Source: Opitutus sp. GAS368 (GTDB taxonomy: Bacteria > Verrucomicrobiota > Verrucomicrobiia > Opitutales > Opitutaceae). Taken from it: a stretch of DNA of 57,279 nucleotides. The notes below the pieces were generated by a model, which worked only from the letters and a program-made list of their open reading frames with translations, did not search any database and had not been told where the DNA came from. Location of the stretch: positions 1-57,279 of the forward strand of contig CAMDOF010000029.1 of NCBI GenBank assembly GCA_945903465.1, read 5' to 3'. Within the stretch, counting starts at the first letter, position 1; each line of letters begins with the position of its first letter. The position numbers and the translations under genes are program-made. Positions 46,801-54,416 of this stretch are shown here, piece after piece.

Positions 46801-47060
46801 AGATAGTAACCGTCGTCTCGAAGTCCCCCAGCCGCTCGCCCTACGCGATTCGCGATGCCCAGACTTGGGAACTGTTGTTTCGCTCGACGGCGGGCGACAA
46901 GCCGGAGCAAAAGCACCACCTGGGTAAAGGGCGGCTGGTCGCTTTCATCGTCGCGGCCAACAGTCCGCACAGCGAAAAACACCTGGCCGGAGTCGAACCG
47001 TTTTTCGCCGCCACCCGCGAGGACTGGTTCGCGCCTGAAGCTGTCTCGCCCACCCCTTGA
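43875..47060 (+). CDS. PcRGLX/YetA-like protein (PL26-type), copy 2
   Basis: 1061 aa from the ATG at 43875 (MKPNILFALLAVGIAGG, signal peptide to about residue 27); frames upstream lie inside the sulfatase. Same order as copy 1: N-terminal RIFT-like domain (IGIELLAPRAPMVRDYPVATGLVFPEG, GWWNVEKTSIKWLLLRF), then MRVPFMGFEIMP, YRWMDGSQYDQQLIPWLLYLRGGDRQF, NHFNTRGYPTGYM and HFLSYYYHLTGYKRAREVM, and a C-terminus ending VEPFFAATREDWF. It is clearly paralogous but diverged throughout, so the two copies probably act on different linkages or sulfation states. Overlaps the sulfatase by 4 bp. A 288-bp gap without a recognisable gene follows before the transporter. Confidence 0.75.
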   Translation: MKPNILFALLAVGIAGGSLSNTRAAEVERGTTRAVTPGSAATQRIGIELLAPRAPMVRDYPVATGLVFPEGALASAPGGRLVNSQGRPVPFEAEATGWWNVEKTSIKWLLLRFQASTDQQYFFEPGQEPLAPDGAPIATAQNGNVNVDTGPLRVVVSGTKPALFDQVTLNGHAMLAGIQPPFVLTLSDGKGEVRTMIHDWRVMLEEATPLYASVKATGFFHSHAGWSFAERPVARIDVRYEFFKGENFVRVFHTLTWMVNNSMVGGREISLGLRPNLGESGTARVGMEDVGGQPWETAWSPTAHIVAQQDEADHFAVTVSSQKVKEGKHLGGWVGLEGQDGRSINVALRHAWQMYPNAFEIGGGRLQVQLWPQRGPSMSFTPLALMTPEFFYHSVWKVHPWSREEGHFVHERARHEFFQYTAEGAARTHELTVSFHDRTSTRSPQELNALTARPLALRQDPASAMRVPFMGFEIMPVQKEKYPDIERAVDLLGKMAMGRWAAMHEHGFWRFGFTRWGAPANSDNGNSLYRWMDGSQYDQQLIPWLLYLRGGDRQFLEEAEITSRFLMDVGVNHFNTRGYPTGYMSTAGGTPFPYIPFHDTKGTKVHFLSYYYHLTGYKRAREVMQEVIDGTLATTSKNPKELPAWFRRTGGREAYNMNVFWVNAYHETWDPRLKQFAQEWKDLAANREYVPAINEFRPPRIYLYNGLVLQQRFWRDPHLQEVMLRNLKGTVLADPASGVERHVENVIGNQWAYEQTQDRAYAEIASDIAHSLSEVVPGMDFTLPKPPPYSVRGNEFYRQFLLPILVGASLGNQVGLPPHALYRRDTFFSLNIAAKTGKAATGVAYVRPLRDGDLKVFVRLSKAGEKPVALTVSDSTGRTVATRALVGTKPTALRTEGEGYELLEAHPAMADIVLQGAKQSETYKLVFENFDASTCALILAEAQIVHQAPPGGTMSVHDLGGQYYAGARYYAKTTAEIVTVVSKSPSRSPYAIRDAQTWELLFRSTAGDKPEQKHHLGKGRLVAFIVAANSPHSEKHLAGVEPFFAATREDWFAPEAVSPTP

Positions 47061-47348
47061 GACACGAACGGCCTTTCCGAATCCAATCACCACCTCATTG
47101 AAACGTGCGAACCGCCAAAGGGAGCCTCTCTGTCGGCGTCGCGAAATTCACTGCGAGGAACGGCTACGACGAAGCGCAGCCCTCCGAGCCGATTTCCATT
47201 CTGTAATGAAAACGAATCACACGCATCCTCGCCTGGTTTTGGCACCCCCGGGCGCGGAATTTGTTATTTTCCGGATGGCGCCCGCGCTGATGGGCGCGGC
47301 AACCTGCCCGCCTTGCGCTTTAGGCTCGTCCTTCCCACCTTTCCGTTG

Positions 47349-49103
47349 ATGTTTGGTCCGTCTGGCCAGCCCACTCGCTGTCGAACGCCCCCGGAAAAAT
47401 TCTCCCGCTCGGCGGCCGTCCGCCCCCAACTCCCACCCCGCCTGTTTTCCCGATCCGTCATCGTCTTCATCGTCTTCATCGGCGTCTTCGCGACCAGCGT
47501 GCTGCGCGCCGCCGGAGAGGTGGCGGCGGCCCCGAGCACCGTCCGAACCGGACTGCACTGGATCGATTGGATGGTAATCGTGCTGTATTCGGGCGGTGTC
47601 TTGTGGCTGGGAGCGTATTTTTCGAAACGGCAGTCGAACACGTCGGACTATTTTATCGCCGCCCAGAACCACATCCATCCGTTCCTGATCGGCATCTCGG
47701 TCTTCGCCTCGCTCCTCAGCTCGATTTCATACCTCAACAAACCCGGCGAAATGATCGGCAAGGGTCCGGCGATCCTCCTCGGGCAGATTCTGTCGATCCC
47801 GTTCGCCTATCTGATCGTGGGCTACTGGATTATCCCAAAGATCATGCGGCAACGCGTGACGAGCGCCTATGAACTGCTCGAAACAAGGCTGGGCGCGAGC
47901 GGACGGCTCCTGGGCGCAATCCTTTTCGTCAAGCTTCGGCTGATCTGGATGGGGCTGCTGGTCTACGTGGGATCGACCGCCTTGGCGGTAATCGTCCAGG
48001 TCGACTTCAAGTGGGTGCCGCTCATCTCCGCCGTGATCGGCATCGTGCCGCTCATCTACACCTCGATGGGCGGCCTGCGCGCCGTGGTGATCGCGAACGT
48101 CGTGCAGTTCTTTCTGCTCCTGCTCGGTGCCGTGCTCAGCATCGTCATCATCACGATCCGGTGCGGCGGACTCTCCTGGTGGCCGACGACCTGGTCGCCT
48201 TATTGGGACAGCCAACCGGTTTTCAGCCTGGACCCTCAGGTGCGGGTGACCTTGGTGGGAGCCGTGCTCAGCATGCTGATCTGGCGGGTGTGCACCGCGG
48301 GCGGAGACCAAATGGTCATCCAGCATTATATGGCGACGCGCGATATCGCGGCCGCGCGCCGATCCTATCTTGTCACCTCCTGGGCCACGGTGGTTGTCAC
48401 GATTGTGCTGTCCGTTCTCGGCCTGGCGCTGCTCGGCTTTTTCACCCGGTATCCGGAGCTCCTTGGTCCCGGCATGACCATTCAAAAGAACGCTGACCAC
48501 CTGTTCCCTTACTTTGTCACCAACTTCCTGCCGGTGGGAATCTCCGGTTTGGTGGTGGCCGCCATCATCGCGGCCGCGTCGGGCATGGACACGGGGGTCA
48601 ATGCGGTCACCGCCGTGGTCATGAAGGATTTCTTCGAGCGCTACGGCTGGAAACCCTCGAGCGAGGCACGCCAGCTGACGCTGACCAAGTACCTTTCCTA
48701 TGGGATCGGATTCGCGGTCGTGGGCACGAGCCTGCTGGTGGGCAAGGTGCCGGGCAATTTCATGGAGGTGTCCAACAAACTGGCCAACTTGGAGTCGACG
48801 ACCATCTTCGGGCTTTTCTTCCTGGCGCTCTTTGTTCCGTGCGCCACGCCGCTGGGCGCGATCTTCGGCGCGGTGTATGGGCTGACGGCCGCCGTGCTCA
48901 TTGCCTTTTGGGACGTACTCACCGGACGACCGGCGGTCAGCTTCCTCTATATCGGGGCCGGTGGTGTCGTCTTTAACCTGGGGGTCGGTTATCTCGTCAG
49001 CCGCTTTGGTCCGCGCCGTGAGAACGTGCGCGCCAACCTCGTGGCCGGCGCGCTGCTCCTCGCCGGGTTGATCGCGGCCAGCGTCGCGGTGCTGCAAAGC
49101 TGA
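47349..49103 (+). CDS. sodium:solute symporter (SSS family)
   Basis: About 584 aa from the ATG at 47349; a TTG at 47313 would add 12 residues and the true start is uncertain. After an unusual ~65-residue leader with one hydrophobic segment, the protein shows the SSS core: GLHWIDWMVIVLYSGGVLWLGAYFSKRQ, SDYFIAAQNHIHPFLIGISVFASLLSSISYLNKPGEM, then around thirteen hydrophobic helices with the G-x-D-Q-region MLIWRVCTAGGDQMVIQHYMATRD and VVAAIIAAASGMDTGVNAVTAVVMKDFF. It should bring a mono- or disaccharide or sugar acid through the inner membrane with Na+. It closes the plus-strand unit started at 30415, although the 288-bp gap before it could contain its own promoter. Confidence 0.88.
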   Translation: MFGPSGQPTRCRTPPEKFSRSAAVRPQLPPRLFSRSVIVFIVFIGVFATSVLRAAGEVAAAPSTVRTGLHWIDWMVIVLYSGGVLWLGAYFSKRQSNTSDYFIAAQNHIHPFLIGISVFASLLSSISYLNKPGEMIGKGPAILLGQILSIPFAYLIVGYWIIPKIMRQRVTSAYELLETRLGASGRLLGAILFVKLRLIWMGLLVYVGSTALAVIVQVDFKWVPLISAVIGIVPLIYTSMGGLRAVVIANVVQFFLLLLGAVLSIVIITIRCGGLSWWPTTWSPYWDSQPVFSLDPQVRVTLVGAVLSMLIWRVCTAGGDQMVIQHYMATRDIAAARRSYLVTSWATVVVTIVLSVLGLALLGFFTRYPELLGPGMTIQKNADHLFPYFVTNFLPVGISGLVVAAIIAAASGMDTGVNAVTAVVMKDFFERYGWKPSSEARQLTLTKYLSYGIGFAVVGTSLLVGKVPGNFMEVSNKLANLESTTIFGLFFLALFVPCATPLGAIFGAVYGLTAAVLIAFWDVLTGRPAVSFLYIGAGGVVFNLGVGYLVSRFGPRRENVRANLVAGALLLAGLIAASVAVLQS

Positions 49104-49121
49104 ACGGTCTGAGGCCGAGCC

Positions 49122-49146
49122 CGCTTGTCTACCGAAAAGACAACTC
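49122..49146. promoter_or_regulatory. operator site d (25-bp dyad)
   Basis: Left arm CGCTTGTCT, spacer ACCGAAA, right arm AGACAACTC; the inner TTGTCT and AGACAA are perfect complements. It lies 19 bp past the transporter stop and 221 bp before the next ATG (49368), so the promoter it controls must produce a long leader or lie further in. Confidence 0.75.
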
Positions 49147-49367
49147 CGTTCTACTTGCGCGCTGAAATAGCCAGGCCATTTTCGCCTTCGTCGCTTCCGT
49201 CGCCCAAGGCCCATGAACCCACTGCGGATTGGGTTCGATCCGTGTCAGCCCAAGACCGGCTTGGCTCCGAAATGCCGCCGCCGGAATCGGAAACCAACGG
49301 CTATCCGATACCGCCGTGAAAACGAACCCCACCCGCGCCAAATCCTGAATCCCCCATTCCCAATCCG

Positions 49368-50939
49368 ATGAAGAAATTACCCCTCCTCGCCTGCCTGATC
49401 TTCAGCGCCGCTTCCGGAGTCGCGGCGACGACCGTTCCTGCCACCGCGCCCATCGACCTCGGCTCGCACCGTCAACTCTTCCTGGACGACCACTTGATCG
49501 AGTTCAGCACCCACCTCACCCGCCGCGTCCAGCCAGTGTCCAAGCATCCGGCGAACCCGCTCATCCTGCGCACCAACGAATTCGAGGGCGTGGGCGTCAC
49601 GTTCCCCTCGGTGATCTACGATGAGCAGGAAAAGATCTTCAAGGCCTGGGTCGACGCCCTGGGCCCGGGGGTGTTTTATCTCACGAGCAAGGACGGCATT
49701 CACTGGGACCGTCCGAGGCTCGGGCTCTTTCCCCAATTCGATCCCGCACCCAATCACCGTGTCGTCCTGAGTGGCTATGAATTCGCGATCAAGGACGCGC
49801 CCAAGGACAAGCTGGACTACCTGCGCTCGCGCGAGCGCGGCTGGAAATATTTCTGTAACCTCGGCGGCGTGGTCAAAGATCCGCGCGATCCCGATCCCCA
49901 ACGCCGCTACAAAATGTCGTACCTCTGGATTGACCGGAACTACGTGCGACCCGGGGCTACGAAGAGCGGCAAGATGACCGGGCTCGGCGTGGCTTTCAGT
50001 CCGGATGGCATCCATTGGACGCCCGTCAACCACCCGGTCTCGGCTGCCATCTTCGACTGTCCGCTCCACATCACGTTCGACGAGTCCCGCGGGCGCTGGG
50101 TGCTGCTGGCCCGGGTCTTTGGCGTCAGCACACCGGAAAAAAAGGCGAAGTATGCCGGGACCGAAAATTTCAAACATAACGCAGGGCGCGCGGTGATCCG
50201 ACTTGAGAGCGAGGACTTCCTGCACTGGACGCCCACCAAGGGAGATCTCGTCATGGCGAGCGACGAGCATGATTCCGCGATGGGGGAAATCTACAGTCTG
50301 CGTGCCATCCCGTACGAAGGCATCCAGATTGGGCTCGTGCATTACTTCCACAACGAGCCCGGCGATGTGCGCCTCTATTTTCAACTCGCGGTGTGCCGCG
50401 ATGGAAAAACCTGGCAACGGCTCAGCGACCGTTCGCCATTTATCCCGCTGGGCGGCCTCGGCGAATGGGACCGCTCGACCCATATGCCGCCAAGTTCCGA
50501 TCCTTTGACGATCGGGGACGACATCTGGATCTACTACAGCGGGCGAAACATCATTCACCCGACGCGCTGGAAGCTCGCGGACGACTCGCCGGCCCTGAAA
50601 GAACTGCCGCCGTTCCGCGGCGGCATCGGCCTCGCCACTCTCAAACGGGATCGGTTCGTCGCCATGGAGGCGAGCCTGCGCCCAGGCACCCTGCGCACCA
50701 AACCATTTCTCTGCGCCGGCCGCACGCTGCACGTCAATGCCGGGGTTGAATTCGGCGCCCTGTCCGTCAGCATCCTTAACGAGGACGGCACGGTGCGCCA
50801 AACGGCGGCGATTCCGTCGCGGGACGCGATCGACATCCCGGTGAACGGTCTCACCGCGTTGTCCGATCTTGCCGGCCAACCGGTGCGACTGGAGTTCACG
50901 CTGCAAAACGGCCGACTGTTTTCCTTCTGGCTGAATTGA
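49368..50939 (+). CDS. secreted five-bladed beta-propeller protein, GH32/GH43-clan-like (paralogue 3)
   Basis: 523 aa, signal peptide MKKLPLLACLIFSAASGVAA. Begins with IDLGSHRQLFLDDHLIE, the same opening as the other two paralogues, then blades with LTSKDGIHWDRP, FSPDGIHWTPV and VCRDGKTWQRL, and IWIYYSGRN near the end of the propeller. The C-terminal sandwich ends LEFTLQNGRLFSFWLN. It lacks the YNG-type N-terminal segment of paralogues 1 and 2. A glycosidase role in the periplasm is likely from fold, but family and catalytic residues are not established. It precedes the AGE-type epimerase by 20 bp; both follow operator d. Confidence 0.8.
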   Translation: MKKLPLLACLIFSAASGVAATTVPATAPIDLGSHRQLFLDDHLIEFSTHLTRRVQPVSKHPANPLILRTNEFEGVGVTFPSVIYDEQEKIFKAWVDALGPGVFYLTSKDGIHWDRPRLGLFPQFDPAPNHRVVLSGYEFAIKDAPKDKLDYLRSRERGWKYFCNLGGVVKDPRDPDPQRRYKMSYLWIDRNYVRPGATKSGKMTGLGVAFSPDGIHWTPVNHPVSAAIFDCPLHITFDESRGRWVLLARVFGVSTPEKKAKYAGTENFKHNAGRAVIRLESEDFLHWTPTKGDLVMASDEHDSAMGEIYSLRAIPYEGIQIGLVHYFHNEPGDVRLYFQLAVCRDGKTWQRLSDRSPFIPLGGLGEWDRSTHMPPSSDPLTIGDDIWIYYSGRNIIHPTRWKLADDSPALKELPPFRGGIGLATLKRDRFVAMEASLRPGTLRTKPFLCAGRTLHVNAGVEFGALSVSILNEDGTVRQTAAIPSRDAIDIPVNGLTALSDLAGQPVRLEFTLQNGRLFSFWLN

Positions 50940-50959
50940 TCTCATCCCCACCGCCCCCG

Positions 50960-52153
50960 ATGACCGACCTGGCCCAAATCCACTCGCTCTATCGACATGA
51001 ATTGCTCGGGCGAACGGTGCCGTTCTGGCTCCGGCACGGCATCGACCACGAGCACGGTGGCCTCCTCACGTGCCTCACTGACGAGGGGTCAATCGTCAGC
51101 ACCGACAAATACGTCTGGTCCCAACTCCGGGCGGTCTGGACGTTTTCCGCGTTGTACAACCGGATTTCCCCGCAACCGGAATTCCGGGCCCTCGCCACCA
51201 ACCTGTTCGACTTTATCCGCCGCCACGGTTGCGACGACCACGGCGACTGGCTGTTCTGCCTTGACGCCCGGGGCGCGCCGAAACTCGACGGAGCCACGAG
51301 CATTTACTGCGACGGCTTCGCCATCTATGGGTTCACCGAATACGCCCGCGCCACCGGCAGCAACGAGGCCCGCGATCTCGCCCTCGCCGTTTACCGACGG
51401 GTGCGGGAAAAACTCGGGCGACCGGGCTCATATTCCACCCTGCCCTGGCCGGTGCCCGCCGGACTCAAGGCCCATGGGGTCGCCATGATTTTCGCCTCGG
51501 CTTTCGACGAACTCGGTCAACTCTGCGGCGACGACGAGATTACCGCGGAGGCCCTCCGCCACGCTGGAGAGATCCTGCACCACTTCGTTGATCCCGACGC
51601 GCGTCGACTCTACGAGTTCGTTCGCCTCGACGGCACGCGGCTGGCCGTTCCGCCCGGGCTCGTGATCAATCCGGGGCACGCGATTGAATCAATGTGGTTT
51701 CTGATCCACCTGTATCAGCGCACGGGAGACAATCAAAGTGTGCGCCGCTGTCTTGAGATTCTGCGCTGGCACCTCGAACTCGGCTGGGACTGGGAGCATG
51801 GCGGCCTCTTCCTCGCCCGGGATGCCACCGCCTCGCCGTGGGAGGGCAAGGAAACGCTCAAACTCTGGTGGCCCCATACCGAGGCCCTCTACGCCCTGCT
51901 GCTGGCCCACACCCTCTGTGGCGAGCCATGGTGCCTGGAGTGGTTTCACCGGATGCATGATTACGCATTTGGCCATTTCCCGGTCCCCGGCCACGGCGAG
52001 TGGATCCAGAATCTCGATCGCACGGGCAAGAAATTCACCGGAACCGTGGCGCTGCCGGTCAAGGATCCGTTCCATCTCGCGCGTTCCCTGATTTTGAGCG
52101 TGTGCCTCCTCGCCAAATCATCCGGCCCCGAGGGCCAGCCGCCCGGGCGGTGA
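50960..52153 (+). CDS. N-acylglucosamine 2-epimerase (AGE) family protein
   Basis: 397 aa from the ATG at 50960; a TTG at 50936 overlapping the previous stop is less convincing. (alpha/alpha)6-barrel family signatures: YRHELLGRTVPFWLRHGIDHEHGGLLTCL, LINPGHAIESMWFLIHLYQRTGD and WDWEHGGLFLARD. The C-terminal LKLWWPHTEALYALLLAH and KDPFHLARSLIL supply the conserved His/Glu residues of the active site. No signal peptide, hence cytoplasmic: it would epimerise or isomerise the imported sugar (members act on GlcNAc, cellobiose, mannose and others). It ends 11 bp from the convergent dehydrogenase gene. Confidence 0.88.
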   Translation: MTDLAQIHSLYRHELLGRTVPFWLRHGIDHEHGGLLTCLTDEGSIVSTDKYVWSQLRAVWTFSALYNRISPQPEFRALATNLFDFIRRHGCDDHGDWLFCLDARGAPKLDGATSIYCDGFAIYGFTEYARATGSNEARDLALAVYRRVREKLGRPGSYSTLPWPVPAGLKAHGVAMIFASAFDELGQLCGDDEITAEALRHAGEILHHFVDPDARRLYEFVRLDGTRLAVPPGLVINPGHAIESMWFLIHLYQRTGDNQSVRRCLEILRWHLELGWDWEHGGLFLARDATASPWEGKETLKLWWPHTEALYALLLAHTLCGEPWCLEWFHRMHDYAFGHFPVPGHGEWIQNLDRTGKKFTGTVALPVKDPFHLARSLILSVCLLAKSSGPEGQPPGR

Positions 52154-52164
52154 CCGCGTCCCGC

Positions 52165-53130
52165 TCATCCAGAGCACAGCTCTTCCCACATCCGCCGGGC
52201 TTTCGCCGCGATGAAGCCCTCGGCCTTGGCGAGCGAATCACTGGTGTTACCGGCGATATGAGGCGTGAGCACGAGATTTTCGTGCGCGCGGGCATAAGCC
52301 ACGAGCGGATGGTCCCGCCCCACGTCCGGTTCACCGTCGATCACATCCAGCGCGGCGCCGGCCAATCGACCCTCCGCCAATGCGTCCAATAGCGCCGCCT
52401 GGTCGATGACCCCGCCACGCGACGTGTTGATCAGCACCGCCCCCGGACGCACCCGGGCGAAGTGTCGCGCCGTAATCAGGTGCCGCGTGCTGGTATCGTA
52501 GGCGACGTGCACCGAGATGACATCGGATTCCGCAAACAGCTCCTCCAGCGACGCGCAGCGTCGGGCCGGCCCCGCCGGAAAATCTCCGCGCGGATCGTAT
52601 CCGGAAATCACCATGCCAAAGGCACTGAAGTAACCCGCCACAATCGTGCCCAGGCGGCCCATGCCCACGATGCCCGCCGCCCGGCCGTGCAGCTCCCGGC
52701 CGCGAAACGCGTCGCGATCCCACCGCCCTTCCAGCACCGAGGCGTGCGCCGCCGGCAGCCGCCGGAGCAAGCCGAGCGCCAGTGCGACCGTGTGTTCCGC
52801 CGTTGCCCGCACGCTGCGCAAGAATTCCACCTCACCTTTTAGCGACGCGATCCGGATCCTCGCCTTCGCACATGCCTCCAGATCGAGGTGATCCAGGCCC
52901 GTGGCGGGCAGCGCGAGGATCCGGCAGCGTCCGTCCGCCGGTACGTCGGCGGCACGCACACGGTGGCCCAACCGGATCCACACGATGTCGAAGTCGCGCA
53001 AGGCGTCTCCAATCCCACCCCGCGGTACCGGCCCAAGTTCCACCTCCGCCCAGCCGCGCAGCGTCTCGAGCACCCCGGGAGTGAACCCCTCGGTTTCCGC
53101 AATCAACAATCTCGGTCGTGGCGCCGGCAT
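52165..53130 (-). CDS. D-isomer-specific 2-hydroxyacid dehydrogenase
   Basis: 321 aa from the ATG at 53130. NAD-binding loop GMGRLG (156-161) after the HGRAAGIV strand, with D179 of YDPRG as the probable NAD-selecting acid. Catalytic R238 in NTSRGGVID, E267 in DGEPDV and H291 in LTPHIAGNTSDS are all present. Cytoplasmic. It would interconvert a 2-keto acid and a D-2-hydroxyacid, for example a product of the aldolase at 55870. It is divergent from the aldo/keto reductase, with operator e between them. A truncated copy of this gene plus its operator lies at 30026-30313, which shows a duplication within the locus. Confidence 0.92.
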   Translation of the reverse strand: MPAPRPRLLIAETEGFTPGVLETLRGWAEVELGPVPRGGIGDALRDFDIVWIRLGHRVRAADVPADGRCRILALPATGLDHLDLEACAKARIRIASLKGEVEFLRSVRATAEHTVALALGLLRRLPAAHASVLEGRWDRDAFRGRELHGRAAGIVGMGRLGTIVAGYFSAFGMVISGYDPRGDFPAGPARRCASLEELFAESDVISVHVAYDTSTRHLITARHFARVRPGAVLINTSRGGVIDQAALLDALAEGRLAGAALDVIDGEPDVGRDHPLVAYARAHENLVLTPHIAGNTSDSLAKAEGFIAAKARRMWEELCSG

Positions 53131-53173
53131 GACGGGACGAAAACCGGCGTCGCCAGCAGGGGCAAGGGCGCAT

Positions 53174-53198
53174 CGCTTGTCTGGGGAAAATACAGGCG
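53174..53198. promoter_or_regulatory. operator site e (25-bp dyad)
   Basis: Arms CGCTTGTCT and ATACAGGCG around GGGGAAA, 43 bp upstream of the dehydrogenase ATG (53130) and 97 bp upstream of the aldo/keto reductase start (53296) on the other strand. Confidence 0.8.
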
Positions 53199-53295
53199 CT
53201 CCCAATTTGCGCGCCGCGGCCCACCGGGCGCATCGTCGGCGCCATGCACCAGCGCGTCCTTACCCGATTGCTCCTCTTGCTCCGTCCCACCTCTC

Positions 53296-54213
53296 GTGAA
53301 CAATCCTCCGCCAACCGGCTTCAACCCCTCAGCTAACACCGCCTTCGGCCGCATCGGCCTCGGCTGCGTCACCTTTGGCCGGGAAATCGGGGAACCGGAG
53401 GCCTTCGCCCTGATGGATCATGCGATCCGCCTCGGCGTGCGTTTGTTCGACACGGCCGCGGCCTATGGAAACGGCGCGTCGGAGAGGATTATCGGCCGCT
53501 GGTTTGCCGATCGGCGCCCGCCTGCCGGCACCGTGGTCGTCGCCACCAAGGTTCTTCCTCCCTACTCGCCCGAACGTATCGCCGATAGTGTGACGGAGAG
53601 CCGGCGTCGCCTCGCGCCCGCGCCGATCGGTGTGCTCTACCTGCACAAATGGGACGAAACCGCCGAACTTTCAGACACGCTTGAGTCGCTGGATCGGTTC
53701 TCCGCGCACGCCGAGGCACCCCTCCTTGGCGCGAGCAATTTCACAGCCCCGCAGCTGCGGCGCGCCCTGGCGCGACAGGCCGCCGCGGGCCAGCAACCAT
53801 TTCGCGTCGTGCAGAACAATCACAACTTCGCGGTCCGGGACGTTGATCCGGATCTCCGCCACGTTTGCGCCGCTGCCGGCATCGCCGTGGTCACCTACAG
53901 CCCGCTCGGAGCCGGCTTTCTCACCGGCAAACATCGCGCGGGTGTCGTGCCGGGCAGCCGCCTTGACGTCATTCCCGGCCACCAACGCATCTATTTCACC
54001 CCAACCACCCGCGCGCGGCTCGCCTGGTTGGAGGCGGTGGCGCAGCGCACCGGCGTTTCCCAGACTCACCTCGCCCTCGCGTGGTCGCTGCACCAAGCCG
54101 GCCCCACCACCGTGCTCGTCGGAGGCCGCAGCCCGGCGCATCTCGATCAGGCCCTGGCCGCCCTGCAAATGAGTGACGCCGGCATCCTGACGGCACTCGA
54201 TGACTGCCCCTGA
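53296..54213 (+). CDS. aldo/keto reductase
   Basis: 305 aa from a GTG at 53296; no in-frame ATG is available near the start of homology. The catalytic tetrad is visible: D52 and Y57 in FDTAAAYGNGASERIIG, K85 in VVVATKVLP, H117 in LYLHKWDE. The barrel continues to the NADP-phosphate-binding end (TTVLVGGRSPAHLDQAL). Cytoplasmic NAD(P)H-dependent sugar or aldehyde reductase or dehydrogenase. It is divergent from the hydroxyacid dehydrogenase around operator e, so a paired role in redox handling of the imported sugar is likely. The substrate is unknown; L-fucose/D-threo-aldose-type dehydrogenases belong to the same superfamily. Confidence 0.88.
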   Translation: MNNPPPTGFNPSANTAFGRIGLGCVTFGREIGEPEAFALMDHAIRLGVRLFDTAAAYGNGASERIIGRWFADRRPPAGTVVVATKVLPPYSPERIADSVTESRRRLAPAPIGVLYLHKWDETAELSDTLESLDRFSAHAEAPLLGASNFTAPQLRRALARQAAAGQQPFRVVQNNHNFAVRDVDPDLRHVCAAAGIAVVTYSPLGAGFLTGKHRAGVVPGSRLDVIPGHQRIYFTPTTRARLAWLEAVAQRTGVSQTHLALAWSLHQAGPTTVLVGGRSPAHLDQALAALQMSDAGILTALDDCP

Positions 54214-54319
54214 AAGGCAGGCGGAGCAGTCCGACCTCGACCTCAACCCGATCGGCAAGTGCTTTCCTTCCGCCCGGACTTGTCCGACGGCTCGCACCGA
54301 TCACCCCTCCCGCTCCACC

Positions 54320-54344
54320 GACGTGTCTGCATAAAATACAAGTG
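54320..54344. promoter_or_regulatory. operator site f (25-bp dyad)
   Basis: Arms GACGTGTCT and ATACAAGTG around GCATAAA, 72 bp upstream of the lipoprotein ATG at 54417. It is the weakest copy (first and fourth positions differ) but spacing and core are kept. Confidence 0.7.
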
Positions 54345-54416
54345 GACGGTGCTGGAAAGAAGCAGCCGGCCCGGGCAACACTCGCGGAGCGGGACACCAC
54401 CCATCCGTCCCCAATC

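Noticed and set aside
47196..47222. Possible seventh operator upstream of the symporter
   Set aside because: ATTCTGTAATGAAAAC resembles the spacer but the TGTCT and ACARG arms are absent.
47263..47300. GC-rich hairpin (GCGCCCGCG and matching arm) before the symporter as a riboswitch
   Set aside because: Only a short simple stem in GC-rich DNA; no known riboswitch core is recognisable.
47727..49214. Long minus-strand frame opposite the symporter
   Set aside because: Composition is rich in Arg/His/Asp from reverse reading of hydrophobic codons; no domain.
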